Below, piece after piece: positions 33,011 to 40,870 of a DNA stretch of 64,000 nt. The stretch is from assembly GCA_900548695.1 (NCBI GenBank), contig URLC01000002.1:1-64000 (forward strand), in the 5' to 3' direction. Under the pieces are notes generated by a model, which ran no database searches, was not told the DNA's origin, and was given only the letters and a program-made list of their open reading frames with translations. This DNA comes from an uncultured Mycoplasmatota bacterium (GTDB taxonomy: Bacteria > Bacillota_I > Bacilli_A > RF39 > UBA660). How positions within the stretch are numbered: position 1 is the first letter of the stretch; the number at the start of each line of letters is the position of its first letter. Position numbers and translations under genes: made by a program.

Positions 33011-35356
33011 ATGAAGATAAATAAGAAGGGTTTTACAATGGTGGAATTGTTGGCTACTATTGTTATTTTAGGTCTGTTGGTGGGAGTAGCTATTGGGGCA
33101 GTTTCTTGGATTTTAGATTCTTCTGAAAAAAATTTTTATGAAAGTTTAGAAAAAAATCTTCTTTTAGCTGCTGAAAACTATTATGCAGATCACAGGGGAG
33201 CTTTACCTAAAGCAATAGGACAGAGTAGGAAACTTTCTTTGAATACTTTAGTTAAGACTAATTATATGAAGAAAGATAGTATTGTTGATTATGGAAAAAG
33301 TCCCTGCAATTTAGATAGTAGTTATGTTCAAGTAATTAAATATTCAAAAAAAGATTATATATATACTTTACATTTGGAATGTCCAGCTAAAAAAGTTGAT
33401 AATGAAAAAGAAGCTCTTAATAGTCTTAAGGTTAGTGTTACACTGGACTGGCAACCTAAAGCAATAGAGTCATCTAAGGCTAATATTAAAATTACGGTTG
33501 ATGGTGCTGTTAGTAAGATAGCAAGTTACCAATATACTATTTTTAAAAATGGTCAAGTCGCTTATAATTCTAGTAGTATTTCAGCTGGTAGTGTTGATAG
33601 TGTTAATAAAAGTATTGCATTGAAAAATTATGTACCTGGAGCTATCCGGTTTGTAGTTACGGCTTATGATATTCATGGAAATAGTAAAACTGCGATGGTT
33701 AGTGATAGTATTTATAATAATGATGTTCCAGATTGTGGTAATGTTACTCCAGTTTTTGATATCAAAAATGATAAAGATTGGGAAAATGATAAAAATGCTA
33801 GTCGTAAATTATCTATTAGATGTATAGATACTGATACTAGATGCGTACGTTCTAAATTTTCTAAGACTTTTAAAGATGATATGGTTGAAGGTTATATTAC
33901 AATCGAAGGAACTAATGGAAAAACTAGAGTTTGTCCAGCAACAGTTATGATTGATAAAACGGCTCCAGTTTGTGGTTCTAATACGGGAGTTAAAACTTGG
34001 ACTGCCAGTGATCGGGTAGTTCGAGTAAATTGTAGTGATGCTACTAGTGGATGTACCAATAATAGTTTTTCTAAAACTTACAATACAGCTAATAAAGTGG
34101 TTATTACTGATAATATTACAATAAAAGATAAAGCAAGTAATACTAAAAGTTGTCCAGTAGATGTTTATGTTGATAAAGAAAAACCAAAGTGTGGAGCTAT
34201 TACAGGGGCAAGTACTAGTTGGACGGCTGGTAATCGGACTATTACGGTAGCTTGTAGTGATGGCAATGGAAGTGGTTGTAAAAAATCTTCATATACTCAA
34301 ACATTTAGTAGTACTACCAAAACCGCTAATATTACGATAGAGGATAAGGTTGGTAATAAAACTAATTGTCCGGTTAATGTTTATGTGGATAAAACTAATC
34401 CTTCTTGTAGTATTTCTAAGAGTACTAATAGTACTGTAGAAAGTCTAACGTTGACTGTTAATGGTAGTGATGCTCATTCTGGTGTTAGTAGCTATTCTTG
34501 GTCAAGTGCTAGTTCAGGTTTTTCTTCTACAAGAACAAAATCTATTTCTTCTAATGGTACTTATTCTGCTTGGGTAAAAGATGCAGCTGGGAACGTTGGA
34601 GGTTGTTCTATTTCAGTTAGTAATATTCAAAATATTTATAAAATTTATTATAATTTGAATGGTGGTTATAATAATCCATCTAATCTCTCATCTTATAGGG
34701 CAGGAACAACAACACCTTTATATAATCCGACTAGACCTAATTATGCTTTTGTGGGTTGGTATACCAATAGTGGATTAACTAATAGAATTACTAGTATTTC
34801 TAGTTCGCAAAAAGGTGATATTACATTGTATGCAAAATGGTCTCCTATTGCTCCTAGTTGTAATGGAGTTTCTGGGAATAGTGGTAGTTGGACTACTTCT
34901 AGAACAGTAACGGTGGGTTGTAAAAATCCTGATGGTTCTGCTTGCAGTTCTGTTCAAGGTACTTACACTAGTAATGGAGCAAAAAGTTTGACTATCAGAG
35001 GTTCTAATGGAGCCACTGCAACATGTTCATTTACGGTTTATAATGTTGATTCTGGTACACCGTCTTTAGGTGATAGTGGTTACTGGAGTACTGGTAGTCA
35101 AGCACCAGATGGTAGATGGTATGGAGGATACTTTTATCAACATATTTCAATGACAGCTTCTGGTTATCGTCACTCAGGTTCTTATATTAAAGTTCAAGGA
35201 AAGCAGTTTAATTCTGGTGGTAGCCAACGTACAGGTTATGGATGCGCTGAATTTCCTACTTCTGAATTTAGACATTGGCGAAGTAGTGTTCATGTTAGTC
35301 AATCCGCTAGAGTTTGTAATAATGCAGGAAGATGTTCTGGTGAAAAATCATTCTAA
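33011..35356 (+). CDS. Giant type IV pseudopilin with Ig-like repeats and an InlB-type B repeat
   Basis: A 781-aa exoprotein. The N-terminus MKINKKG|FTMVELLATIVILG is a textbook class III prepilin signal (cleavage after Gly7, Glu at mature +5). A pilin-type body to about residue 135 contains LVKTNYMKKDSIVDYGKSPC, shared with the protein at 42.4 kb. Then four ~75-residue Cys-containing Ig/HYR-like repeats, a Flg_new/InlB B repeat (YYNLNGGYNNPSN...FVGWYTNSGL), another Cys repeat and a Tyr/His-rich tail. No LPXTG. Probably a pilus-tip adhesin. ATG 33011 follows AAGGTG. Needs a prepilin peptidase, not seen in this window. Confidence 0.85.
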   Translation: MKINKKGFTMVELLATIVILGLLVGVAIGAVSWILDSSEKNFYESLEKNLLLAAENYYADHRGALPKAIGQSRKLSLNTLVKTNYMKKDSIVDYGKSPCNLDSSYVQVIKYSKKDYIYTLHLECPAKKVDNEKEALNSLKVSVTLDWQPKAIESSKANIKITVDGAVSKIASYQYTIFKNGQVAYNSSSISAGSVDSVNKSIALKNYVPGAIRFVVTAYDIHGNSKTAMVSDSIYNNDVPDCGNVTPVFDIKNDKDWENDKNASRKLSIRCIDTDTRCVRSKFSKTFKDDMVEGYITIEGTNGKTRVCPATVMIDKTAPVCGSNTGVKTWTASDRVVRVNCSDATSGCTNNSFSKTYNTANKVVITDNITIKDKASNTKSCPVDVYVDKEKPKCGAITGASTSWTAGNRTITVACSDGNGSGCKKSSYTQTFSSTTKTANITIEDKVGNKTNCPVNVYVDKTNPSCSISKSTNSTVESLTLTVNGSDAHSGVSSYSWSSASSGFSSTRTKSISSNGTYSAWVKDAAGNVGGCSISVSNIQNIYKIYYNLNGGYNNPSNLSSYRAGTTTPLYNPTRPNYAFVGWYTNSGLTNRITSISSSQKGDITLYAKWSPIAPSCNGVSGNSGSWTTSRTVTVGCKNPDGSACSSVQGTYTSNGAKSLTIRGSNGATATCSFTVYNVDSGTPSLGDSGYWSTGSQAPDGRWYGGYFYQHISMTASGYRHSGSYIKVQGKQFNSGGSQRTGYGCAEFPTSEFRHWRSSVHVSQSARVCNNAGRCSGEKSF
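33728..34630 (+). repeat. Four tandem Ig-like Cys repeats within the pseudopilin gene
   Basis: Units start near 33728, 33962, 34181 and 34398. Each of the first three has P-x-C-G at the start, a central C-S/I-D...C pair, and ends C-P-x-x-V-x-V/I-D-K, giving about 70-78 residues. The fourth keeps the frame but has lost some Cys residues. A further related unit follows the InlB-type repeat near 34855. Confidence 0.75.
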
Positions 35357-35371
35357 TCATGAGGTGAAGGT

Positions 35372-36208
35372 ATGAAAAAAAAGATATTTACGATTGTTAT
35401 AGTTATTGGGCTTTTATTTATCATAGGAGGGATTGTTTTATCTTTCGTTGAACCTCAACGTACTACTCCTGAAAAAAAATTGTCTGTAAAAGAACAAGCG
35501 ATTGATGCTTCTAAAAAGGCTGTTAACGATATTTTGGATTCTTCTATGACTCCTGAAAAATTGAAAGATAAATATAATGTTTCTGTTGGTAGTGAAGCAA
35601 TTTTAGTAGGTAATCATTCAATTTTAAGAGAAAAATCTTCGTTAGAAAAGAAACTTACTGATTATGCTAAAGCACAGGATTATTATGCTTCTAGAGTTGA
35701 AAAGAAAATGCAAGATACCTTTAGTTACCGTTTAGGAGATTATTTAGTTGCTGATGAAGGAGAAAATGTTATTCAAAAGTTATATTTCAAATCATATTAT
35801 TTAGAGTTATATTTAATGGATATGAATGTCTTACAGGATATGTTGTTGAGTAAGATTGGTTTTTCTGTTTATGATAAAGAAGGAGAATTGACTAATGAAG
35901 ATTTAAAATTGATGTATAAAGCCAAAGTTAAGGCTATGGAAATTATGGATAGCTATTTAGATAATTATGTTAATAATCAAGAAGAAATAGAATATGATAT
36001 GATTTATTCTGTCAATGATAAAGAACTTGGAAAATTAGATTATTATTCTTTAGTTTGTAATGTTAGTGGGATTATGTATGGTGTGTTAACTGATATTACA
36101 GTAGAGGGTAGTCCTAATTATCTTTTACAACAACAAAGGATACAAGGTTATATAGCTAATGTTAATGGAACAGATGAACAGGAAGTATTATCTTTAAATT
36201 ATAAGTGA
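35372..36208 (+). CDS. Uncharacterised single-pass membrane protein
   Basis: A 278-aa protein of no recognised family. One N-terminal transmembrane segment (IFTIVIVIGLLFIIGGIVLSF) is followed by an outer or peripheral helical domain rich in Lys, Asp, Glu and Tyr (SSLEKKLTDYAKAQDYYASRVEKKMQ suggests a coiled coil). It begins 15 bp after the pseudopilin gene with GAGGTGAAGG upstream and is the last gene of the block inserted between trmR and trhP1, so a role as an accessory of that pilin is plausible but unproven. Confidence 0.55.
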   Translation: MKKKIFTIVIVIGLLFIIGGIVLSFVEPQRTTPEKKLSVKEQAIDASKKAVNDILDSSMTPEKLKDKYNVSVGSEAILVGNHSILREKSSLEKKLTDYAKAQDYYASRVEKKMQDTFSYRLGDYLVADEGENVIQKLYFKSYYLELYLMDMNVLQDMLLSKIGFSVYDKEGELTNEDLKLMYKAKVKAMEIMDSYLDNYVNNQEEIEYDMIYSVNDKELGKLDYYSLVCNVSGIMYGVLTDITVEGSPNYLLQQQRIQGYIANVNGTDEQEVLSLNYK

Positions 36209-36228
36209 GAAGCTAAATGCTTCTTTTT
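36208..36228 (+). terminator. Terminator of the pseudopilin operon
   Basis: AGAAGC (36208-36213) pairs with GCTTCT (36219-36224), then T residues; it overlaps the stop codon. Confidence 0.7.
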
Positions 36229-36229
36229 C

Positions 36230-36258
36230 TTTACCTTTTTTTTATACTGTTTTATAAT
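36230..36258 (+). promoter_or_regulatory. Promoter of the trhP1-trhP2 operon
   Basis: TTTACC (36230-36235) and consensus TATAAT (36253-36258), 17-bp spacer, 18 bp before trhP1. Confidence 0.55.
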
Positions 36259-36276
36259 AAATGACAGAGGTGAAGT

Positions 36277-37131
36277 ATGAAAGTATTAGTAGAATTAGCT
36301 AGCAAAAATATTTCTCAATATGTTAATAAGTGTGATGCACTATTATTGGGGTTAGAAGATTTTTCAGTGATGAATACAGTTACTTTTTCCGTGGAAGAAG
36401 TTAAGAGTATTATATCTTCTTATCCACAATTTGAAATATTTATTAAAATGGATAAAAATATATTTAATGAGGAACTTGATACGTTGAAGGGGATTCTTAA
36501 AGAGCTTGATCGTTTGAAAGTGGCTGGTGTATTTTTTTATGATCTTTCTTTATTAAAAATAAAAAAAGATTTGAGATTAGAACTTAAGTTAGTTTGGGCT
36601 CAAACACATATGGTGACTAATTATCGTACTTGTAATTATTATTTTGAACAGGGAGTTTCGTATGCTTTACTTTCTAAAGAGATAACTTTGGATGAGATTT
36701 TAGAAATTAAAAAGAAGTCTTTCATTACACCAATTGTAGAGGTTATTTCATTACCTAGTGTTGCCTTTAGTAGAAGAAAATTAGTTCATAATTATTATGA
36801 AGATATGGGAGAAACTGCTAGTTCAACTCTTAATGTTTTAGAAAAGATTACTGGTAAAAATTATATTGTGAAAGAAGAAAAGTCAGGAACTGGTTTCTTT
36901 TTGGATGAAGCGCTTAATGGAACTTGTATTATTTCAAATTTATATCAAGCAGGTATTGACTATATTTTATTAAGAGAAGATGGTATTAAAGATTTTTTAG
37001 AGTTAGTAGATGATACTAAAAAGTATATTTCAACAGGATGTTGTGATGACAATTATGTCTTAAAATATAAAAAGTTAGGAGATAGTACAGGTTTCTTTTT
37101 TAAGAAAACTATCTATAGGGTGAAAAAATGA
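36277..37131 (+). CDS. trhP1: U32-family protein, TrhP1/YrrN-like
   Basis: A 284-aa TIM-barrel-like protein of the small U32 group that lacks the Cys-rich core, matching YrrN in position and size. It pairs with the following U32 protein in prephenate-dependent hydroxylation of tRNA U34 (TrhP1/TrhP2), and TrmR then methylates the product. Visible segments include MKVLVELASKNISQYVNKCD and VWAQTHMVTNYRTCNYYFEQG. Assignment rests on gene order and general fold. The stop overlaps the trhP2 start by 4 bp. Confidence 0.75.
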   Translation: MKVLVELASKNISQYVNKCDALLLGLEDFSVMNTVTFSVEEVKSIISSYPQFEIFIKMDKNIFNEELDTLKGILKELDRLKVAGVFFYDLSLLKIKKDLRLELKLVWAQTHMVTNYRTCNYYFEQGVSYALLSKEITLDEILEIKKKSFITPIVEVISLPSVAFSRRKLVHNYYEDMGETASSTLNVLEKITGKNYIVKEEKSGTGFFLDEALNGTCIISNLYQAGIDYILLREDGIKDFLELVDDTKKYISTGCCDDNYVLKYKKLGDSTGFFFKKTIYRVKK

Positions 37132-38318
37132 AAAGAATAGAATTGCTTTCTCCAGCTGGGGATTTAGAACGTTTAAAGGTTACTTTGTTATATGGAGCTG
37201 ATGCTGTTTATATTGGTGGAGAAAAGTATGGATTAAGGGCTAATGCGACTAATTTTACTTTGGATGAAATAAAAGAAGGTTGTTGCTTTGCCCATAAATT
37301 AGGTAAAAAAGTATATCTAACTTTAAATATTGTTTTTCATAATGAAGATATGGATGGGGTAGAAGAATATATTGCTTCCGTTGTTGCGTGTGGTATTGAT
37401 GCTTTTATTGTGAGTGATCCATTTATTATTTCATATATTAAAAAGACTTTTCCACAGGTGGAAGTACACTTATCTACACAGGATTCTACTACTAATTATG
37501 AGAGTGTTTTATATTTTAAAGACCAAGGTGTTGATAGAGTTGTTTTAGCACGTGAAGTTTCTTTAAAAGAGATGGCTTTTATTATTGAAAAAACAGGTGT
37601 TGATATTGAAGTTTTTATTCATGGAGCTATGTGTACTTGTTATAGTGGAAGATGTGCGTTATCTAATTATGTTACTAACCGTGATGCTAATCGTGGTGGA
37701 TGTGCCCAAGTTTGTCGTTTTGCTTTTAAAGTTGATGGAAAGAAAGATTTTACTTTTGCAACTAAAGATAATAATCTTGCTCAGTATATTGGTAAGTTAA
37801 TTGATGTTGGGGTTACTAGTTTAAAAGTAGAAGGTAGAATGCGATCTTTATATTATTTAGCGACAGTTATTGGTACTTATCGTGAGATTATTGATCGTTA
37901 TTATGCTCATACTTTGACAGAAGATGTTTTGAATGTTTTAGAAGAAAGACTAGCAAGAGTTGCTAATAGAGCTGTTTCAACTCATTATTTGTTGAAAGAA
38001 GCTGATATGAGTGATCAATATTATACTGGTAGAAACGAGGCTTCTAATCAGGATTACTTAGGACAGGTTATTTCTTATGATAAAGAAAATCATCTTGTTA
38101 AATTTTATGAAAGAAATTATTTTGAAATTGGTGATACGGTTGAGTTATTTACTCCTTCTGGAGAGAGGGTTTCTTTTGTTGTTAAGGAGTTATATGATGA
38201 TAATATGAATTCATTAGAGGTTGCAAGACATCCTGATAATATTTATTATGTCAAAGTTGAGTCTTTTATTGATATTGTTGAATATTCTATGATGCGTTTA
38301 ATTGCTTCAAAGAGGTGA
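37128..38318 (+). CDS. trhP2: U32-family tRNA hydroxylation protein TrhP2 (YrrO-like)
   Basis: A 396-aa U32 protein. The N-terminal block IELLSPAGDLERLKVTLLYGADAVY and the U32 signature VFIHGAMCTCYSGRCALSN, followed by NRGGCAQVCRF, provide the four Cys expected to hold an iron-sulphur cluster. The family makes ho5U34 in tRNA with prephenate as cofactor source. It directly follows trhP1 and shares the neighbourhood with trmR, which uses its product. Length is normal for the family. Confidence 0.88.
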   Translation: MKRIELLSPAGDLERLKVTLLYGADAVYIGGEKYGLRANATNFTLDEIKEGCCFAHKLGKKVYLTLNIVFHNEDMDGVEEYIASVVACGIDAFIVSDPFIISYIKKTFPQVEVHLSTQDSTTNYESVLYFKDQGVDRVVLAREVSLKEMAFIIEKTGVDIEVFIHGAMCTCYSGRCALSNYVTNRDANRGGCAQVCRFAFKVDGKKDFTFATKDNNLAQYIGKLIDVGVTSLKVEGRMRSLYYLATVIGTYREIIDRYYAHTLTEDVLNVLEERLARVANRAVSTHYLLKEADMSDQYYTGRNEASNQDYLGQVISYDKENHLVKFYERNYFEIGDTVELFTPSGERVSFVVKELYDDNMNSLEVARHPDNIYYVKVESFIDIVEYSMMRLIASKR

Positions 38319-38323
38319 TAGGT

Positions 38324-39445
38324 TTGTTTGATGAAATAAAAATTAATTTTTTAAAGATAGAAAATACGTATTCTAGTTTTGCTACTAAGAGTAGTGAAGC
38401 GCTTAGATTTGCTGTTATTGATGATGATATTAGGGCTCCTTTTTTTAGAGATGTTGATAGAATCATTCATGCTTTAAGTTATACTAGATATGCTGATAAG
38501 ACACAGGTATATTCTTTTAAAGAAAATGATCATATTAGTGAGAGGATGGTACATGTTCAATTAGTTAGTAAAGTTGCTAGAACAATTGGTAGAGCCTTAA
38601 ATTTAAATTGTGATTTGATTGAGGCCATTGCGCTTGGACATGATGTTGGACATACTCCTCTTGGGCATACGGGAGAAGCTTTACTTAATGAAATATCTAT
38701 GAAAGAACTTGGAGAAGCATTTGCACATAACATTCAAGGTGTTCGTCATTATATGTATGTTGAAAATCATGGTCATGGTCTTAATTTGACAGTTCAAGTT
38801 TTGGATGGAATTATGTGTCATAATGGGGAGATGCTTTCGCCGATTTATTCTCCAGTTAAAAAGACGGAAGAAGAATTTTTGCACGAATATCAAAGTGCCT
38901 ATCATAATTTGAAGGAATCTCATAAAAAACATCCTATGACTTTAGAAGGATGTGTTGTTCGTATTAGTGATATTATTGGATATATTGGGCGTGATATTGA
39001 AGATGCTATTCAATTAGGTCTTTTTAAAAGGGAAGAATTACCAAAGGATATTACTATGATTTTAGGTAATAATAATAGTGATATTATTAATACAATTATT
39101 TTGGATATCATAAAAAATAGTTTAAATAATCCGTATATTGCTTTAAGTGATGAAGTTTATCAAGCTTTGTTTAAGCTAAAGAAGTTTAATGCTAAGAATA
39201 TATATCATAAAAGTATGACAGAAGAAGAAATTGAATATTATCGTCTTGGTATGAATAAGCTTTATCATACTTATTTGAATGATATAAAAGCTTGTAGAAA
39301 ATCTAGTATTATTTATACTTCCTTTTTAGATTTTCAGTGTTCTAGGTATTTAGATTCTACTGATAATAAACGTATGGTCATTGATTTTATTGCTGGAATG
39401 ACTGATGACATGTTTGTTAGAGAGATTAAGCGAGTATATAGATAA
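38324..39445 (+). CDS. HD-domain dNTP triphosphohydrolase-like protein
   Basis: A 373-aa cytosolic metal-dependent phosphohydrolase related to dGTPase (Dgt). The arrangement is typical: RDVDRIIHALSYTRYADKTQVY with the conserved R and H, then HVQLVSKVARTIGRALNL, HD motif GHDVGHTPLGHTGE, and a later helical part with ISDIIGYIGRDIEDAI containing the last metal Asp. Substrate not determined. TTG 38324 is preferred: AGAGGTGAT lies 8 bp before it, whereas the GTG at 38315 lies within that site. Confidence 0.8.
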   Translation: MFDEIKINFLKIENTYSSFATKSSEALRFAVIDDDIRAPFFRDVDRIIHALSYTRYADKTQVYSFKENDHISERMVHVQLVSKVARTIGRALNLNCDLIEAIALGHDVGHTPLGHTGEALLNEISMKELGEAFAHNIQGVRHYMYVENHGHGLNLTVQVLDGIMCHNGEMLSPIYSPVKKTEEEFLHEYQSAYHNLKESHKKHPMTLEGCVVRISDIIGYIGRDIEDAIQLGLFKREELPKDITMILGNNNSDIINTIILDIIKNSLNNPYIALSDEVYQALFKLKKFNAKNIYHKSMTEEEIEYYRLGMNKLYHTYLNDIKACRKSSIIYTSFLDFQCSRYLDSTDNKRMVIDFIAGMTDDMFVREIKRVYR

Positions 39446-39448
39446 TAC

Positions 39449-39477
39449 TTGCTTTTTTTTGACTTTTATGGTATAAT
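39449..39477 (+). promoter_or_regulatory. Promoter of the 39.5-kb gene
   Basis: TTGCTT (39449-39454) and TATAAT (39472-39477), 17-bp spacer. Confidence 0.65.
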
Positions 39478-39507
39478 GTTGCTACTTTATGAGGAAGAAG
39501 GAAGATT

Positions 39508-40203
39508 ATGAAATATTATTTAAATCCTAAAGATGATGAAGCTAAAAATATTTATATTACAAAGGTAGGTCGCGATAGTAAAAATGGTACTTTTACGGTT
39601 ACTTATGCTAGCGGATTACGTGAAGATAATATAGTTTTAAATGATGGTAATGCTGAAAAAATAGAAAAAAAATTGCACGAACAAGCAGATTTAGGAGTTA
39701 AAAACCGTCATGTTATTCGTAGAAAGCAAATCACAGGAGCTATTAGTAGAATTGGTGCTGGCGTAGCTAGTTCTATTGCGCTTGCTGGTGGAATACTTTC
39801 TCAACAAGTATCAGAAGAGGCGATGCTTGTTACTACTATTGGTGTTGGTGTTTTGTGTGTTGGTGGTATTTTATTAGGAAAAGCTAAATATAATAAAGAA
39901 CAAGGTACTTTAAATGAAATTGATAACTATCAATATCGACAAGAACATATGAAAGAAGCAGTCAGTTATTTGCATAATTCGCCAAATGCTTATAAATGTT
40001 TTGATGTTGAAGGTGCGGATGGCAAAACTGATAAAAAAGCACGTCGTTCGGATGCTATTTTTTCTATGTTAGAGCAAGGAAGAAATCCATTTGGCTTACT
40101 TGAAGTTAATACTGGTGGTATTACTGATAAAGAGTTTGATAGATTAGTCAAGGGAGCAACTCGCGAAGAAAAACTTGGCTTTGAATATACTAAGTCTAAA
40201 TAA
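39508..40203 (+). CDS. Uncharacterised protein with a central hydrophobic hairpin
   Basis: A 231-aa protein of no recognised family. About residues 1-65 are soluble, residues 80-95 and 103-122 (GVGVLCVGGILLG) form two hydrophobic helices, and the rest is polar and charged (EGADGKTDKKARRSDAIF). It sits between the HD-phosphohydrolase gene and greA, has its own promoter, and is not part of the conserved order known from B. subtilis, where udk occupies this place. Confidence 0.5.
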   Translation: MKYYLNPKDDEAKNIYITKVGRDSKNGTFTVTYASGLREDNIVLNDGNAEKIEKKLHEQADLGVKNRHVIRRKQITGAISRIGAGVASSIALAGGILSQQVSEEAMLVTTIGVGVLCVGGILLGKAKYNKEQGTLNEIDNYQYRQEHMKEAVSYLHNSPNAYKCFDVEGADGKTDKKARRSDAIFSMLEQGRNPFGLLEVNTGGITDKEFDRLVKGATREEKLGFEYTKSK

Positions 40204-40222
40204 TAAATGATAAAGATATTAC

Positions 40223-40251
40223 TTGCATAAAATTTTCAAATATGATATACT
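40223..40251 (+). promoter_or_regulatory. Promoter of greA
   Basis: TTGCAT (40223-40228) and TATACT (40246-40251), 17-bp spacer. Confidence 0.7.
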
Positions 40252-40301
40252 ATCGCAAGTTGAGTTTAAAAAATAAATATACATAATGAGGTGAATTTAT
40301 T

Positions 40302-40775
40302 ATGAAAAATAAAAATACAGTTTATTTAACACAAGAGGGTTTGGATAATTTGAAAAGTGAATTGGATGAATTAATTAATGTAAGGCGTCCAGAAAATGTT
40401 CAAGCTATTAAAGAAGCTCGTGCGTTAGGTGACTTATCTGAAAATGCTGAGTATGATGCTGCTCGTAACGAGCAAGCTGTTATTGAAGCTAGAATTAATC
40501 AATTAGAAAAAATGTTAGAAAATGTTTCTATTATTAGTGATGTTTCTACTGATTGTGTAAGTATTGGAAATACAGTATCAATTAAATATGTTGATGATGA
40601 TGACGAAGAAGATGAATATAAAATAGTCGGCAGTCAAGAAGCTGATCCTTTTGAAAGCAAAATTTCTAATGAAAGTCCAATTGCTCAAGCATTATTTAAT
40701 CATAAAGTTGGCGATATTGTTACGGTTGAAAGCCCTAATGGATCTTATCAAGTAGAAATAACAGCAATACAATAA
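40302..40775 (+). CDS. greA: Transcription elongation factor GreA
   Basis: A 157-aa factor that rescues backtracked RNA polymerase by stimulating transcript cleavage. The N-terminal coiled coil has the acidic tip ARALGDLSENAEYDAAR (catalytic Asp and Glu intact) and the C-terminal FKBP-like domain contains VGSQEADPFESKISNESPIAQAL-type sequence. Normal length. Monocistronic: promoter upstream, terminator downstream. It closes the conserved housekeeping cluster. Confidence 0.96.
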   Translation: MKNKNTVYLTQEGLDNLKSELDELINVRRPENVQAIKEARALGDLSENAEYDAARNEQAVIEARINQLEKMLENVSIISDVSTDCVSIGNTVSIKYVDDDDEEDEYKIVGSQEADPFESKISNESPIAQALFNHKVGDIVTVESPNGSYQVEITAIQ

Positions 40776-40802
40776 ATGGAGAATTTCTTCATTTATTTTT
40801 TT
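40771..40802 (+). terminator. Terminator of greA
   Basis: AATAAATGGAGA pairs with TTCTTCATTTATT-type right arm (40786-40797), followed by T residues; overlaps the stop codon. Confidence 0.8.
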
Positions 40803-40813
40803 GTATAAATAAC

Positions 40814-40842
40814 TTTAAAAATATTCAAAAATAAGTTATACT
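40814..40842 (+). promoter_or_regulatory. Candidate promoter of the surface/secretion cluster
   Basis: TTTAAA (40814-40819) and TATACT (40837-40842), 17-bp spacer, 29 bp before the first gene of the cluster. Confidence 0.4.
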
Positions 40843-40870
40843 GATAGAGAATAAGATAGAGGGTGCTTGT

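Noticed and set aside
33728..34630. CRISPR-like array, because of regular spacing of repeated units.
   Set aside because: The repeats are coding, about 220 bp long, divergent in DNA and keep reading frame; no short identical repeats with spacers occur in the window.
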